From Olsenella_K absiana (lineage in GTDB: Bacteria > Actinomycetota > Coriobacteriia > Coriobacteriales > Atopobiaceae), in contig NZ_JAZGJQ010000003.1 of NCBI RefSeq assembly GCF_036408855.1, forward strand, positions 62,001-126,000: a stretch of DNA of 64,000 nt, read 5' to 3'. Below, in pieces: positions 33,416-41,072 of the stretch. Below the pieces are notes generated by a model. It worked only from the letters and a program-made list of their open reading frames with translations, was not told the origin of the DNA and did no database searches. Position numbers and translations under genes: made by a program. Within the stretch, counting starts at the first letter, position 1; each line of letters opens with the position of its first letter.

Positions 33416-34237
33416 CTAGTCCTCCGCGCGGCTCAGGAAGCTTCTGGTTCGCTCGTCCACCGGGTGCTCGATGACCTCCTCCGGCGTGCCCTCCTCGGCG
33501 ATCTGCCCGTCGAAGAGGAAGCAGACGCGGTCGGACACGGAGCGGGCGAAGCCCATCTCGTGCGTCACGATGCCGATAGCCATGCCCTCGTCGGCAAGCT
33601 CGCGCATGAGCTGCTGCATGTCGGCCGTCAGCTTGGGGTCGAGGGCCGAGGTCGCCTCGTCGAAGTAGATGACGCGCGGGTTCATGCACAGGGCGCGCGC
33701 GATGGCGACGCGCTGCTGCTGCCCGCCGGAGAGCTGGTCGGGGACCTTGTCGGCATGCTCGGTGAGGCCGAGGCGGGCGAGAAGGGCGCGGGCCTGCTCC
33801 TCCACCTCTGCCTTGTCGCGCCGCTGTACCACGACGGGGGCGTCCGTCACGTTCTGGAGGACCGTCATGTGCGGGAACAGGTTGTAGTTCTGGAAGACGA
33901 TGCCGAAGCGCATGCGCGCCTCGCGCACCGCCTGGGGGAGGTAGCCCCTCTCGGGCGTGCAAACCTCGAGGTCGCCGTAGGAGAAGTCGGCCGAGTCGAA
34001 GCGGTCCAGCAGCGTCATGCAGCGCAGCATGGTGGACTTGCCGGCGCCCGAGGGGCCGATGAGGGAGAGGATCTCGCCCTCGTGGATGGTGAGCGAGACG
34101 TCGCGCAGGACCTCCTTGGAGCCGAAGGCCTTGCGTGCACCGCGCACCGTGACGGCGGCGGGCCGCCCGCTCGCGGCGGCCTGCCTGCTCGCGGCGGCAT
34201 CCGTCGCGGTCCGTGCGTCGTTCTTCTCGTTAGTCAT
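33416..34237 (-). CDS. Polar amino-acid ABC transporter ATP-binding protein
   Basis: A 273-residue ATPase. Walker A is [14 protein letters not shown], the signature [15 protein letters not shown] and Walker [16 protein letters not shown], followed by the switch His in IVTHEMGF. It is of the GlnQ/HisP class. The first 27 residues are an Ala/Arg-rich tail. It energises the adjacent permease; its start overlaps the permease stop by 8 bp. It is the last gene of a binding protein-permease-ATPase operon. The substrate is uncertain. Confidence 0.93.
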   Translation of the reverse strand: MTNEKNDARTATDAAASRQAAASGRPAAVTVRGARKAFGSKEVLRDVSLTIHEGEILSLIGPSGAGKSTMLRCMTLLDRFDSADFSYGDLEVCTPERGYLPQAVREARMRFGIVFQNYNLFPHMTVLQNVTDAPVVVQRRDKAEVEEQARALLARLGLTEHADKVPDQLSGGQQQRVAIARALCMNPRVIYFDEATSALDPKLTADMQQLMRELADEGMAIGIVTHEMGFARSVSDRVCFLFDGQIAEEGTPEEVIEHPVDERTRSFLSRAED

Positions 34238-34883
34238 GGTAGTAGCTCAGCTTCCTCTCGGCGCGGCGGAGAAGGAACTCGATCACGAGGCAGGTCACCC
34301 AGTAGATGAGCGCTGCGATGGCGAACGGCATCATGGAGCGCTGGCTCGCGACGAGGGCGCGCGCGGTCGTGAACATCTCGGCGACGCCGATGGAGAAGGC
34401 GAGCGAGGTGTCCTTCACGAGGGTGACGATCTCGTTGCCCATGGCGGGCAGGATGCGCTTGACGACCTGCGGCAGCACGATGCGACGGAAGGTCTGCCCG
34501 CTGGAGTAGCCCAGGACCTGGGCCGCCTCGTACTGGCCCTTGGGGATGCTCTGGATGCCGGAGCGGTAGATCTCGGCGAAGTAGGCGGCGTAGTTGACCA
34601 CGAAGGCGATGAGGCAGGCCGTGAACATGAAGCTCGAGTCCGTCTGGATGCCGAAGACGTAGTAGGGCGCGAAGAAGACGGCGAACATCTGGAGCATGAG
34701 GGGCGTGCCGCGCATGAGCGAGATGTAGAGGCCCACGACGGCGGAGAGCGGCCTCACGCGCGAGAGCCTGCCGAGCGCGACGGGGATGCCGAGCAGGCTC
34801 GCGCAGACGAGGGTAACGAAGAAGATCTGGAGGGACACGCCGTAGCCTTGGACCAGCATGCCCGTCATGGTGGAGAGTTGCAT
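34230..34883 (-). CDS. Polar amino-acid ABC transporter permease (HisM/GlnP family)
   Basis: A 217-residue membrane protein with five helices. The sequence SLMRGTPLMLQMF and the EAA loop EAAQVLGYSSGQTFRRIVLPQVVKRILPA are diagnostic of the HisMQ family. Only one permease gene is present, so it probably works as a homodimer. The ribosome site is weak (GGGGTGA), in line with coupling to the upstream binding-protein gene. Confidence 0.93.
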   Translation of the reverse strand: MQLSTMTGMLVQGYGVSLQIFFVTLVCASLLGIPVALGRLSRVRPLSAVVGLYISLMRGTPLMLQMFAVFFAPYYVFGIQTDSSFMFTACLIAFVVNYAAYFAEIYRSGIQSIPKGQYEAAQVLGYSSGQTFRRIVLPQVVKRILPAMGNEIVTLVKDTSLAFSIGVAEMFTTARALVASQRSMMPFAIAALIYWVTCLVIEFLLRRAERKLSYYHD

Positions 34884-34949
34884 GTGTCACCCCAAAAGGG
34901 GCAGGCACGCACGAGGCGCGCCTGCCCGCTCGATCGATGTCCGGGTCCC

Positions 34950-35822
34950 TTACGCGTCCGCCTTCGGGAGCACCCACAGGTCGTAGGAGACGCCCTGGTC
35001 GGCGTACTTCTCGCAGAGCTCCTTGACCTTGCCCTCGGCGTCGAGCTCCTTGAGGTCCTTCTCGACCGTGTCTGCGAGCGTCTGGCCCTGGTCGGTCTTG
35101 GCGAAGCCGACGGCGAAGTGCTCGGAGTTGAGCGCCTCGTCCAGGATCGTGAACTCGTTGAGGCGGTCGCCGATGTTGTAGACGGCGACGGGGTAGTCGA
35201 TCGCGACGGCGTCGACGGAGCCGCTCTCGAGCATCATGAAGGCGGTGTTGTAGTTGTCGATGGTCTGGAGTTGCGCGAAGGTCGCGCCGAGGTCGGCCTG
35301 GGCGCCGTCCGCGGAGAGGAGGTCGAGGGCGGCGGAGTCGGCCTGGGTGATCACGTTCTTGCCGGCGAGGTCGGCCAGGCTCGAGATGCCGGAGCCGGAG
35401 CGCACGACGATGACCTGGCGGTTCTCCATGTAGGGGGCGGTGAAGGTGTAGTCGTCCTCGCGGCCCTCGACCGTGAAGCCGTTCCAGATGCAGGTGATCT
35501 GGCCGCTGTTGAGCAGGGCGTCCTTGGCGTCCCACGAGATGGGGTTGGGCGTGTAGGTCCAGCCCTCCTTCTCGCAGACGGCCTGGGCGAGGTCGAGGTC
35601 AAAGCCGGCGTAGTTGCCGGAGTCGTCGACGTAGCCGTAGGGCGGGAACTCCTGGTCGAAGCCGACGACGAACTTTCCGTCGAAGGAGCCGCCGCCTGCG
35701 GGGGCGGAGGAGGACTGGGACGCGGAGCCGCCGCAGGCGGTGAGGCCGAGGAGGGCGGTCGCGGAGAGCGCGGCGCCGGCGCCGACGAAGCCGCGGCGGG
35801 TGAGGTTGCTCGGGTACTTCAT
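34950..35822 (-). CDS. Amino-acid ABC transporter substrate-binding lipoprotein
   Basis: A 290-residue family-3 binding protein. The N-terminus has RRGF, a hydrophobic stretch and the lipobox LTAC at residues 27-30, so it is exported (RR suggests possible Tat use) and anchored at Cys30. The mature part has VVGFDQEFPPYGYVD, GFDLDLAQAVCEKEG, WNGFTVEGREDDYTFTAPYM in pattern and VDAVAIDYPVAVYNI. The acidic, tyrosine-rich pocket suits a polar amino acid or cystine, but the ligand cannot be named. It is first in the operon, behind a promoter flanked by two palindromes. Confidence 0.93.
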   Translation of the reverse strand: MKYPSNLTRRGFVGAGAALSATALLGLTACGGSASQSSSAPAGGGSFDGKFVVGFDQEFPPYGYVDDSGNYAGFDLDLAQAVCEKEGWTYTPNPISWDAKDALLNSGQITCIWNGFTVEGREDDYTFTAPYMENRQVIVVRSGSGISSLADLAGKNVITQADSAALDLLSADGAQADLGATFAQLQTIDNYNTAFMMLESGSVDAVAIDYPVAVYNIGDRLNEFTILDEALNSEHFAVGFAKTDQGQTLADTVEKDLKELDAEGKVKELCEKYADQGVSYDLWVLPKADA

Positions 35823-35872
35823 ATGGTCTCCTCTCGGGGCCGGGGGCGGCGTGGGCGCCTTCGGCTAGAGCG

Positions 35873-35888
35873 CTTTACTACGCTAAAG
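35873..35888. promoter_or_regulatory. Operator-like palindrome 1 at the ABC transporter promoter
   Basis: CTTTACTACGCTAAAG, abutting the -10 hexamer and covering the expected transcription start. A near-identical site lies 62 bp away. Confidence 0.65.
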
Positions 35889-35917
35889 AGCATCACCTGA
35901 CGGCGGGCCTACGTCAA
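35889..35917 (-). promoter_or_regulatory. Promoter of the amino-acid ABC operon
   Basis: On the minus strand TTGACG (35912-35917), a 17-bp spacer and GATGCT (35889-35894). The -35 is strong and the -10 weak. Two palindromes flank it. Confidence 0.5.
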
Positions 35918-35934
35918 GCGTCTGTATGTAAAAA

Positions 35935-35950
35935 CTTTACTACGGTAAAG
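35935..35950. promoter_or_regulatory. Operator-like palindrome 2 at the ABC transporter promoter
   Basis: CTTTACTACGGTAAAG, with perfect 6-bp arms. Centre-to-centre distance to site 1 is 62 bp, about six helical turns. Confidence 0.65.
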
Positions 35951-36023
35951 CAGGGTGCCCGCCGCGTGCGAAGGGCGTGCAAGGCTCCCGCGTGGAGGCG
36001 CGAGAAAAAATTCGGGAAGTCGC

Positions 36024-36052
36024 TTGCATTCGCTGGGGGCGTTGTGCATAAT
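36024..36052 (+). promoter_or_regulatory. Promoter of the tRNA-His/tRNA-Lys cluster
   Basis: TTGCAT, a 17-bp spacer and CATAAT, placing the start about 20 bp before tRNA-His. Confidence 0.75.
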
Positions 36053-36080
36053 AATCAAGCCGCCTGACGGAATACAGATG

Positions 36081-36156
36081 GTGGGTGTAGCTCAGTTGGC
36101 AGAGCGACGGACCGTGGCTCCGTAGGTCGAGGGTTCGAGCCCCTCTACCCACCCCA
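36081..36156 (+). tRNA. tRNA-His (GTG)
   Basis: A full cloverleaf with acceptor GTGGGTG/TACCCAC, anticodon loop CCGTGGC in an ACGGA/TCCGT stem, TTCGAGC in the T loop, and encoded CCA. The base at 36080 is G and can pair with discriminator C73, the G-1:C73 identity element of tRNA-His. Confidence 0.97.
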
Positions 36157-36175
36157 TTCATTCCATCAAGCAGAT

Positions 36176-36251
36176 GGGTCGTTAGCTCAGTTGGTAGAGC
36201 AGGGGACTCTTAATCCCAAGGTCGAGGGTTCGACCCCCTCACGACCCACCA
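36176..36251 (+). tRNA. tRNA-Lys (CTT), first copy
   Basis: Acceptor GGGTCGT/ACGACCC, anticodon loop CTCTTAA (CTT), T loop TTCGACC, discriminator A and encoded CCA. It differs from the copy at 36295 only by an exchanged acceptor base pair. Confidence 0.97.
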
Positions 36252-36264
36252 TCGTTTTCTCCCG

Positions 36265-36284
36265 CGCACCGAGAGGTGCGTTTT
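36265..36284 (+). terminator. Terminator-like hairpin between the two tRNA-Lys genes
   Basis: CGCACC-GAGA-GGTGCG with a GNRA loop, followed by TTTTAA. It may partly end transcription or serve as a processing site. Confidence 0.55.
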
Positions 36285-36294
36285 AACTGAATAC

Positions 36295-36370
36295 GCGTCG
36301 TTAGCTCAGTTGGTAGAGCAGGGGACTCTTAATCCCAAGGTCGAGGGTTCGACCCCCTCACGACGCACCA
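36295..36370 (+). tRNA. tRNA-Lys (CTT), second copy
   Basis: Acceptor GCGTCGT/ACGACGC, otherwise identical to the first copy through the anticodon loop CTCTTAA and T arm; CCA is encoded. Confidence 0.97.
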
Positions 36371-36378
36371 GCAGGTAC

Positions 36379-36410
36379 AGCCCCCGGACGCTTGCGCCGG
36401 GGGCTTTTTC
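36379..36410 (+). terminator. Terminator of the tRNA cluster
   Basis: AGCCCCCGG-N9-CCGGGGGCT followed by TTTTC: a strong intrinsic terminator. Confidence 0.9.
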
Positions 36411-36514
36411 GTCGCCCTTTCCTATCGGGCCACAAAGGCCCGCTCCCTCCGAGGAGGCCTCCCTCTGAGGCCGCCCGCTTTCAAGGGGCTTTGGGAACGA
36501 GGAGAACCTCTGTA

Positions 36515-36663
36515 GTTTGCGATGCCGCGTCCCCCGTTATGGGAAAGTGATAAGGACGGGCGCTCGGAGGCACGTTCGTTCGTGCGCGGGGGCTCCGGCG
36601 GCGTCGCCCGCCCTCCCACGCCGCACGAAGGCGCCCGAACCCGTCTTAGACCTTTACGCAACA
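36515..36663 (+). promoter_or_regulatory. Candidate c-di-AMP (ydaO-yuaA-type) riboswitch ahead of the NlpC/P60 gene
   Basis: The 346-bp gap between the tRNA terminator and this gene holds a structured leader. A closing helix TTGCG (36517-36521)/CGCAA (36657-36661) brackets GCCG, a GTCC/GGAC stem, CGGAGG followed by a CACG/CGTG hairpin, a G+C hairpin, and then CCCGAACCCGTC. That last block matches the conserved 3' segment of the ydaO aptamer, and the order of elements fits. The canonical CAGCTAAC that normally follows reads differently (TTAGACC), so the call is tentative. Cell-wall hydrolases are typical targets. I see no clear terminator between it and the start codon. Confidence 0.45.
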
Positions 36664-36716
36664 TTGACGAAGGTCCTCGCACGATTCGCGAAAGCCGTAT
36701 CCGGGAGGATGGTTCA

Positions 36717-38045
36717 TTGCTGAGAAGAAGGATAGCTACGGTGGCGACGGCCGCCGCGGTCGCAGGCCTCGGCCTCGGCCTGGCGCCCGTCACCGCACTC
36801 GCCGCGCCGAGCCTCGACGAGGCGCGGACGAACATGGAGTCGCTGGGCTCTGCGCTCAAGAGCAGCCAGTCCACGCTCTCCCAGGCTGCCGACGACTACG
36901 AGGCGACGCAGGCCTCGATCGACCAGACGCAGCACGACATCGACGACACCCAGGTCAGGCTCGACCAGGCTCGCTCGCAGCTGGGCGGCACCATGCGCAC
37001 GAACTACAAGGGCAACACGACGCGCACGCTCCTCGAGCTCGTCATGGGCTCGTCGAGCCCGGAGGAGCTCGTCGACAACCTCTACTACGCCGACAAGGTG
37101 AACAGCGCCTACGCGTCGCAGATCCAGGTGGTCAACGACCTCTCGCGCGAGCTCAACGACAAGATGGCCGAGCTCAAGGTCGAGCAGGCCAAGCAGCAGG
37201 ACGCCATGGACTCCGCCCAGCAGGAGGTCGACGCCTACCAGCAGAAGCTGGGCGAGGCCACGAGCTACTACCAGAGCCTCAGCGCCGAGGTCCAGGCGCA
37301 GCTCGCCGCCGAGGCGGCGGCGTCGGGAGGCCAGGTGGACTCTAGGGGCGTCGTGAGCGACGACCTCGCAAACGCGGTGAGCACGGTGCAGGCGTCGACC
37401 GGAGCGTCCGGCGCGACCGGCTCCACCGCCGCATCTGGCGACGCCGGGGCCCAGGCGGGCGACGGCGGCTCGCAGCCCTCGGGCGGCTCTGCGGGCGGCT
37501 CCGATTCGGCCTCCGAGACCGTCTCGGGCGGCGGCTCCGACGACGCCGCCGGGGACCCCGAAAGCCCCAGCTCCAACGGCGGCTCCGACAACCGCGCGCC
37601 CGAGGGCGGCTCGAACGGGGGCGGCTCCGACAAGCCCGCGTCCGGGGGCGGCTCCGACAAGCCCGCGTCCGGGGGCGGCTCCTCCACGGGGTCCAGCTCC
37701 ACGGGCGGAGCCTCCGGCGGCGGCCTCTCCACCGCCTACTCCATGATCGGCGTGCCCTACGTCTGGGGCGGCACGAGCGCGAGCGGCGTCGACTGCTCCG
37801 GCCTCGTCTGCTACTCCTACGGCTACAAGCGCGGCCGCACCACCTATGACATGATCGGCTCGCTTCAGGCCACGGGCGACTGGAAGACCTCGATGAGCGA
37901 GCTCTCCGTGGGCGACCTCGTCTTCCCGTCCTCGGGCCACGTGGGCATCTACATCGGGAACGGCCAGATGATCCACGCGCCGAGCCCCGGTCGCACGGTC
38001 TGCATCGCCTCGGTGTACAGCTTCATCGGGGGCGGCACGTACTAG
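36717..38045 (+). CDS. Secreted CwlO-like NlpC/P60 peptidoglycan endopeptidase
   Basis: A 442-residue exported protein. It has a signal peptide (residues 1-29, RRR then a hydrophobic core ending ALAAP), a long coiled coil (about 30-205, heptad-rich, Gln/Asp-rich), a flexible Gly/Ser/Asp linker (about 215-335, with GGGSDKPAS repeated) and a C-terminal NlpC/P60 domain. The catalytic Cys is in GVDCSGLVCYSYG (about 358) and the His in PSSGHVGIYIG. It should cut stem-peptide bonds in the cell wall. The start is TTG at 36717, chosen because GGAGG lies eight bases upstream and the signal peptide begins there; upstream in-frame ATGs would precede the signal with unrelated sequence. Confidence 0.92.
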   Translation: MLRRRIATVATAAAVAGLGLGLAPVTALAAPSLDEARTNMESLGSALKSSQSTLSQAADDYEATQASIDQTQHDIDDTQVRLDQARSQLGGTMRTNYKGNTTRTLLELVMGSSSPEELVDNLYYADKVNSAYASQIQVVNDLSRELNDKMAELKVEQAKQQDAMDSAQQEVDAYQQKLGEATSYYQSLSAEVQAQLAAEAAASGGQVDSRGVVSDDLANAVSTVQASTGASGATGSTAASGDAGAQAGDGGSQPSGGSAGGSDSASETVSGGGSDDAAGDPESPSSNGGSDNRAPEGGSNGGGSDKPASGGGSDKPASGGGSSTGSSSTGGASGGGLSTAYSMIGVPYVWGGTSASGVDCSGLVCYSYGYKRGRTTYDMIGSLQATGDWKTSMSELSVGDLVFPSSGHVGIYIGNGQMIHAPSPGRTVCIASVYSFIGGGTY

Positions 38046-38135
38046 GCACGCGCTAGCTCGGGCGCAGCGTTGGTCCGGGCGCGGCGCCCCGGAGGGCGCA
38101 GCGCCCCGGGCGGCCGGGATTGCAGGGAGGCGTCG

Positions 38136-38837
38136 ATGGACGAGAGCGTGGGGAGTGAACGGTCGGACGGCCTCGGCGTCGGCTCGACGGAGCGCGTCGA
38201 GGAGCTCCTGCGGCCCGATGACAGGCTCGTCGAGCGGGTGGCCTCGAGGGAGGTGGCCTGGAAGGGCCTCATCTTTGAGGTGCAGCGGCTCGACGTCGTC
38301 TGCCCCGACGGCTCGCACGCCCGGCGGGACGTCCTTCTCCACCACGGCGGGGCGGGCGTGTGCGCCGTACGCGACGGGAGGATCTGCCTGGTGCGGCAGT
38401 ACCGCGTCGCCCTGGGCAGGATGACGCTCGAGATACCCGCGGGCAAGCTCGAGGCGGGCGAGGATCCCGCCGTCTGCGCCGCCCGCGAGCTGGAGGAGGA
38501 GACGGGCCTCGTGGCGGAGAGCCTCGAGCGCATCGCGGTGAGCGCGGGTGCGCCCGGCTTCAACGACGAGAAGACGCGCATCTTCATGGCGCACGGCCTG
38601 CACCGCCACGAAGCCTCGCCCGACGAGGGCGAGTTCGTCGACGTCGTCTGGCTGCCTCTCGAGGACGTGATGGCGGCGATCCGCGCCGGCCTGGTCGAGG
38701 ACTCCAAGACGGTCATCTCCGTGTACGAGGCGCTCGCCCGGGGCATGGGCCGGCCGGCCACGGCTGGGTCGGCCGCGGCGGACGCGCGGTCGGAGGATTC
38801 GCGCGCCCCGCGCGGATCGCGGCAGGGCTTGCGCTAG
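38136..38837 (+). CDS. NUDIX hydrolase, ADP-ribose pyrophosphatase type
   Basis: A 233-residue protein. The Nudix box is GKLEAGEDPAVCAARELEEETGL (about 109-131), preceded by VRQYRVALGRMTLEIPAG, the pattern of the NudF/ADP-ribose pyrophosphatase group. Downstream PGFNDEKTRIFMAHGL matches the substrate loop. It would hydrolyse ADP-ribose or a similar nucleoside diphosphate. The ATG at 38136 follows GGGAGG by five bases. The C-terminal 25 residues are low-complexity. tRNA-Arg follows by 23 bp. Confidence 0.9.
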   Translation: MDESVGSERSDGLGVGSTERVEELLRPDDRLVERVASREVAWKGLIFEVQRLDVVCPDGSHARRDVLLHHGGAGVCAVRDGRICLVRQYRVALGRMTLEIPAGKLEAGEDPAVCAARELEEETGLVAESLERIAVSAGAPGFNDEKTRIFMAHGLHRHEASPDEGEFVDVVWLPLEDVMAAIRAGLVEDSKTVISVYEALARGMGRPATAGSAAADARSEDSRAPRGSRQGLR

Positions 38838-38860
38838 AATGGGTGACTGCACCACGTTCT

Positions 38861-38937
38861 GCTCCCTTAGCCCAGCTGGATAGAGCAGGGGACTTCTAAT
38901 CCCAAGGTCGCGCGTTCGAACCGCGCAGGGAGCACCA
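38861..38937 (+). tRNA. tRNA-Arg (TCT)
   Basis: Acceptor GCTCCCT/AGGGAGC, anticodon loop CTTCTAA (TCT), T loop TTCGAAC, discriminator A and encoded CCA. Confidence 0.96.
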
Positions 38938-38945
38938 GAGGACAC

Positions 38946-38982
38946 GACCCCCGTCCGGACGCTGCGGACGGGGGTCTCGCTT
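38946..38982 (+). terminator. Terminator after tRNA-Arg
   Basis: Perfect 12-bp arms GACCCCCGTCCG/CGGACGGGGGTC with a 7-base loop, followed by TCGCTTTC. Confidence 0.75.
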
Positions 38983-39093
38983 TCGGTCGCGAGCCTCGGC
39001 GCCGGCGCCCGAAATCCCCGCGAGAAGTAACGCCGACGTAACAAGAGCCTGCTAGTCTCTCCCTTAACGTCGCCCACAGGAAGGGAAGAGAAG

Positions 39094-39183
39094 ATGTCCC
39101 CCAAGACCTCCTACATCGCACTCGGCGCCCGTGCGTGCGCCGGCGCGTGGTGGTGGACAAGGACTGACTCCCTTCCGGACTGA
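39094..39183 (+). CDS. Trp leader peptide (attenuator) of trpB2
   Basis: A 29-residue peptide beginning MSPKTSYIALG with codons 19-21 all TGG (AGAWWWTR). A purine-rich ribosome site (GGAAGGGAAGAG) precedes the ATG. A terminator lies 30 bp past the stop and trpB2 69 bp beyond that. The Ala-Trp-Trp-Trp core is shared with the leader of the TrpP-like gene at 11060, so synthesis and uptake appear to be controlled by the same signal, the level of charged tRNA-Trp (inference). Confidence 0.85.
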   Translation: MSPKTSYIALGARACAGAWWWTRTDSLPD

Positions 39184-39212
39184 CGACGGCCACCCGCGCA
39201 TGACGCTTACAC

Positions 39213-39246
39213 AAGGGCCCTCGGACAAGTTCCGGGGGCCCTTTTC
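39213..39246 (+). terminator. Trp attenuator terminator ahead of trpB2
   Basis: AAGGGCCC/GGGCCCTT outer stem with an inner CGGA/TCCG pair, followed by TTTTCG. Confidence 0.85.
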
Positions 39247-39312
39247 GTGTGCGCGGGAGGCGCCAGGCGGCGAGGACCTTGACGGCACGTTAGCGAGTAG
39301 AGAGGCAAGAGG

Positions 39313-40722
39313 ATGATCGACCAGACGACCGACGCCAGGAAGCACGACGACCCCTATCGCACCTACCTCCGCGAGGACCAGATTCCCACGGCCTGGTACA
39401 ACCTGCGTGCCGACATGCCCGAGAAGCCCGAGCCCATGCGCCTGCCTGACGGCAGGGTCGCGACCGTGGACGACATCGCCCCCGTCTTCGCGCGCGCCCT
39501 TTGCGAGCAGGAGCTCGACGACGACACCCCCTTCTTCGACATCCCCGAGCCGGTGCTCGAGATGTACAAGGTCTACCGTCCGAGCCCGCTGTGCCGCGCC
39601 TACAACCTCGAGCGCGCGCTCGACACGCCGGCGAGGATCTACTACAAGTTCGAGGGGAACAACACCTCGGGTTCGCACAAGCTGAACTCGGCGCTCGCGC
39701 AGGCCTACTACGCCTACGCGGAGGGCATCACCAACATCACGACCGAGACGGGCGCCGGCCAGTGGGGCACGGCCCTCTCCGAGGCCGCGGCTCACTTCGG
39801 CCTCGACCTGGACGTCTTCATGGTCAAGTGCTCATTCGAACAGAAGCCCTTCCGCCGAAGCGTGATGCAGACCTTCGGCGCCTCCATCACTCCGTCCCCC
39901 TCCGACACCACCGAGGCTGGCCGGAAGATCCTGGGCGCCGATCCCGGGTGCACGGGCTCGCTCGGCACCGCCATCTCCGAGGCCGTCGAGCGCGCGCTCA
40001 ACGTCCCCGGCAACAAGGGCCGCTATCAGCTTGGGAGCGTCCTCAACCAGGTCGTGCTGCACCAGTCGGTCATCGGGCTGGAGTCCTACGAGGCGATGCG
40101 GGAGCTGGGCGAGTACCCCGACGTCGTGATCGGCTGCTGCGGCGGCGGCTCCAATTTCGGCGGTCTCATTGCCCCCTTCATGCGCGACAAGATCCTGGGC
40201 ACCCACCCCGACACGCGCTTCGTCGGCGTCGAGCCCGCGAGCTGCCCCTCGCTCACCCGCGGCGTCTACGCCTACGACTTCGCCGACACGGGCCAGACCT
40301 GTCCGCTCTGCAAGATGTACACCCTCGGCAACGGCTTCATCCCCAGCCCCGACCACGCCGGCGGCCTGCGCTACCACGGCATGAGTCCAATCGTGTCGAA
40401 GCTCTACCACGACGGCTACATGGAGGCGGTCGCGGTCAAGCAGACCGACGTCTTCGGCGCGGCCGAGAAGTTCGCCAAGCTCGAGACGATCCTTCCCGCC
40501 CCGGAGAGCTCGCACGCGATCCTGCAGGCGATCCGCGAGGCGGAGAGGTGCCGCGAGACCGGCGAGGCCAAGACCATCCTCTTCGGCCTCACGGGCACCG
40601 GCTACTTCGACATGGTCGCCTACGACAAGTACAACAAGGGCGAGCTCGAGGACCACGAGCCGACGGACGAGGAGCTCCAGCGCGGGCTCGACACGATCCC
40701 GCACATCCCCGGCATCCAGTAG
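39313..40722 (+). CDS. trpB: TrpB2-type tryptophan synthase beta chain
   Basis: A 469-residue PLP enzyme of the TrpB2 branch: longer than TrpB1, with the N-terminal WYNLRADMPEKPEPM, RPSPLCRAYNLE and the PLP lysine in NNTSGSHKLNSALAQAYYA. TETGAGQWGTAL and GCCGGGSNFGGL (phosphate loop) are present, as is GLRYHGMSPIVSKLYHDG, typical of TrpB2. TrpB2 joins serine and indole and often lacks tight binding to TrpA; it can salvage free indole. No trpA or other trp genes lie in the window. The ATG at 39313 follows AGAGG. The Trp leader and attenuator upstream confirm its link to tryptophan. Confidence 0.94.
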   Translation: MIDQTTDARKHDDPYRTYLREDQIPTAWYNLRADMPEKPEPMRLPDGRVATVDDIAPVFARALCEQELDDDTPFFDIPEPVLEMYKVYRPSPLCRAYNLERALDTPARIYYKFEGNNTSGSHKLNSALAQAYYAYAEGITNITTETGAGQWGTALSEAAAHFGLDLDVFMVKCSFEQKPFRRSVMQTFGASITPSPSDTTEAGRKILGADPGCTGSLGTAISEAVERALNVPGNKGRYQLGSVLNQVVLHQSVIGLESYEAMRELGEYPDVVIGCCGGGSNFGGLIAPFMRDKILGTHPDTRFVGVEPASCPSLTRGVYAYDFADTGQTCPLCKMYTLGNGFIPSPDHAGGLRYHGMSPIVSKLYHDGYMEAVAVKQTDVFGAAEKFAKLETILPAPESSHAILQAIREAERCRETGEAKTILFGLTGTGYFDMVAYDKYNKGELEDHEPTDEELQRGLDTIPHIPGIQ

Positions 40723-40738
40723 GTCGCCTTTTGCCCCC

Positions 40739-40762
40739 CCCCGCGCGTGCGCGTGCGCGGGG
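40739..40762 (+). terminator. Possible terminator hairpin after trpB2
   Basis: CCCCGCGC-N8-GCGCGGGG, next to a run of nine C residues (40734-40742). There is no U-tract, so its activity is uncertain. Confidence 0.4.
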
Positions 40763-41072
40763 TCGCCCTTCGACTCTGGTGTTATAAGAGTTCCATGGAG
40801 AAGGACCTCGGCGGCTGCGCGCGATAACGCCTGGAGAATGTGACCGACGTGAACAACATACCAGGTAAAAGTGGGGAACACGTCGGTCGTGCGGCAGGTG
40901 CCCCGGAGTCTGGCCGCAGGCGAGCCGCAGCCCACCGTCCACCGCACGAAAGAGCTGGACGTAAATTCCTCCGATTGGTGTGAAGGAATCGGGGTACGTG
41001 TTATAATAGAAGCAGACCAAAGGACGCCCTGCGGAAGGTCGAGGCGCCCGACATTGGAGGGAAGGGGTCACG
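40763..41072. other. Non-coding stretch with two extended -10 promoters and a perfect inverted repeat
   Basis: After trpB2, 350 bp lack a convincing gene. An extended -10 (TG-T-TATAAG, 40783-40788) is followed by a 10-bp perfect inverted repeat, GACCGACGTG (40842-40851)/CACGTCGGTC (40879-40888). A second extended -10 (TG-T-TATAAT, 41002-41007) serves the small membrane-protein gene. A small RNA from the first promoter is possible but unproven. Confidence 0.45.
41002..41007 (+). promoter_or_regulatory. Extended -10 promoter of the small membrane-protein gene
   Basis: TGTTATAAT gives a perfect TATAAT with an upstream TG; no good -35 is visible, as is common for extended -10 promoters. It lies 66 bp before the ATG at 41073. 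Confidence 0.6.

Noticed and set aside
36714..39104. A long minus-strand open frame across the NlpC/P60 and NUDIX genes
   Set aside because: It crosses two genes and a tRNA and has only low-complexity translation.
40795..41000. T-box or other known amino-acid riboswitch upstream of the small membrane protein
   Set aside because: The T-box core sequence is missing, and I could not match the region to glycine, lysine or cobalamin aptamers.
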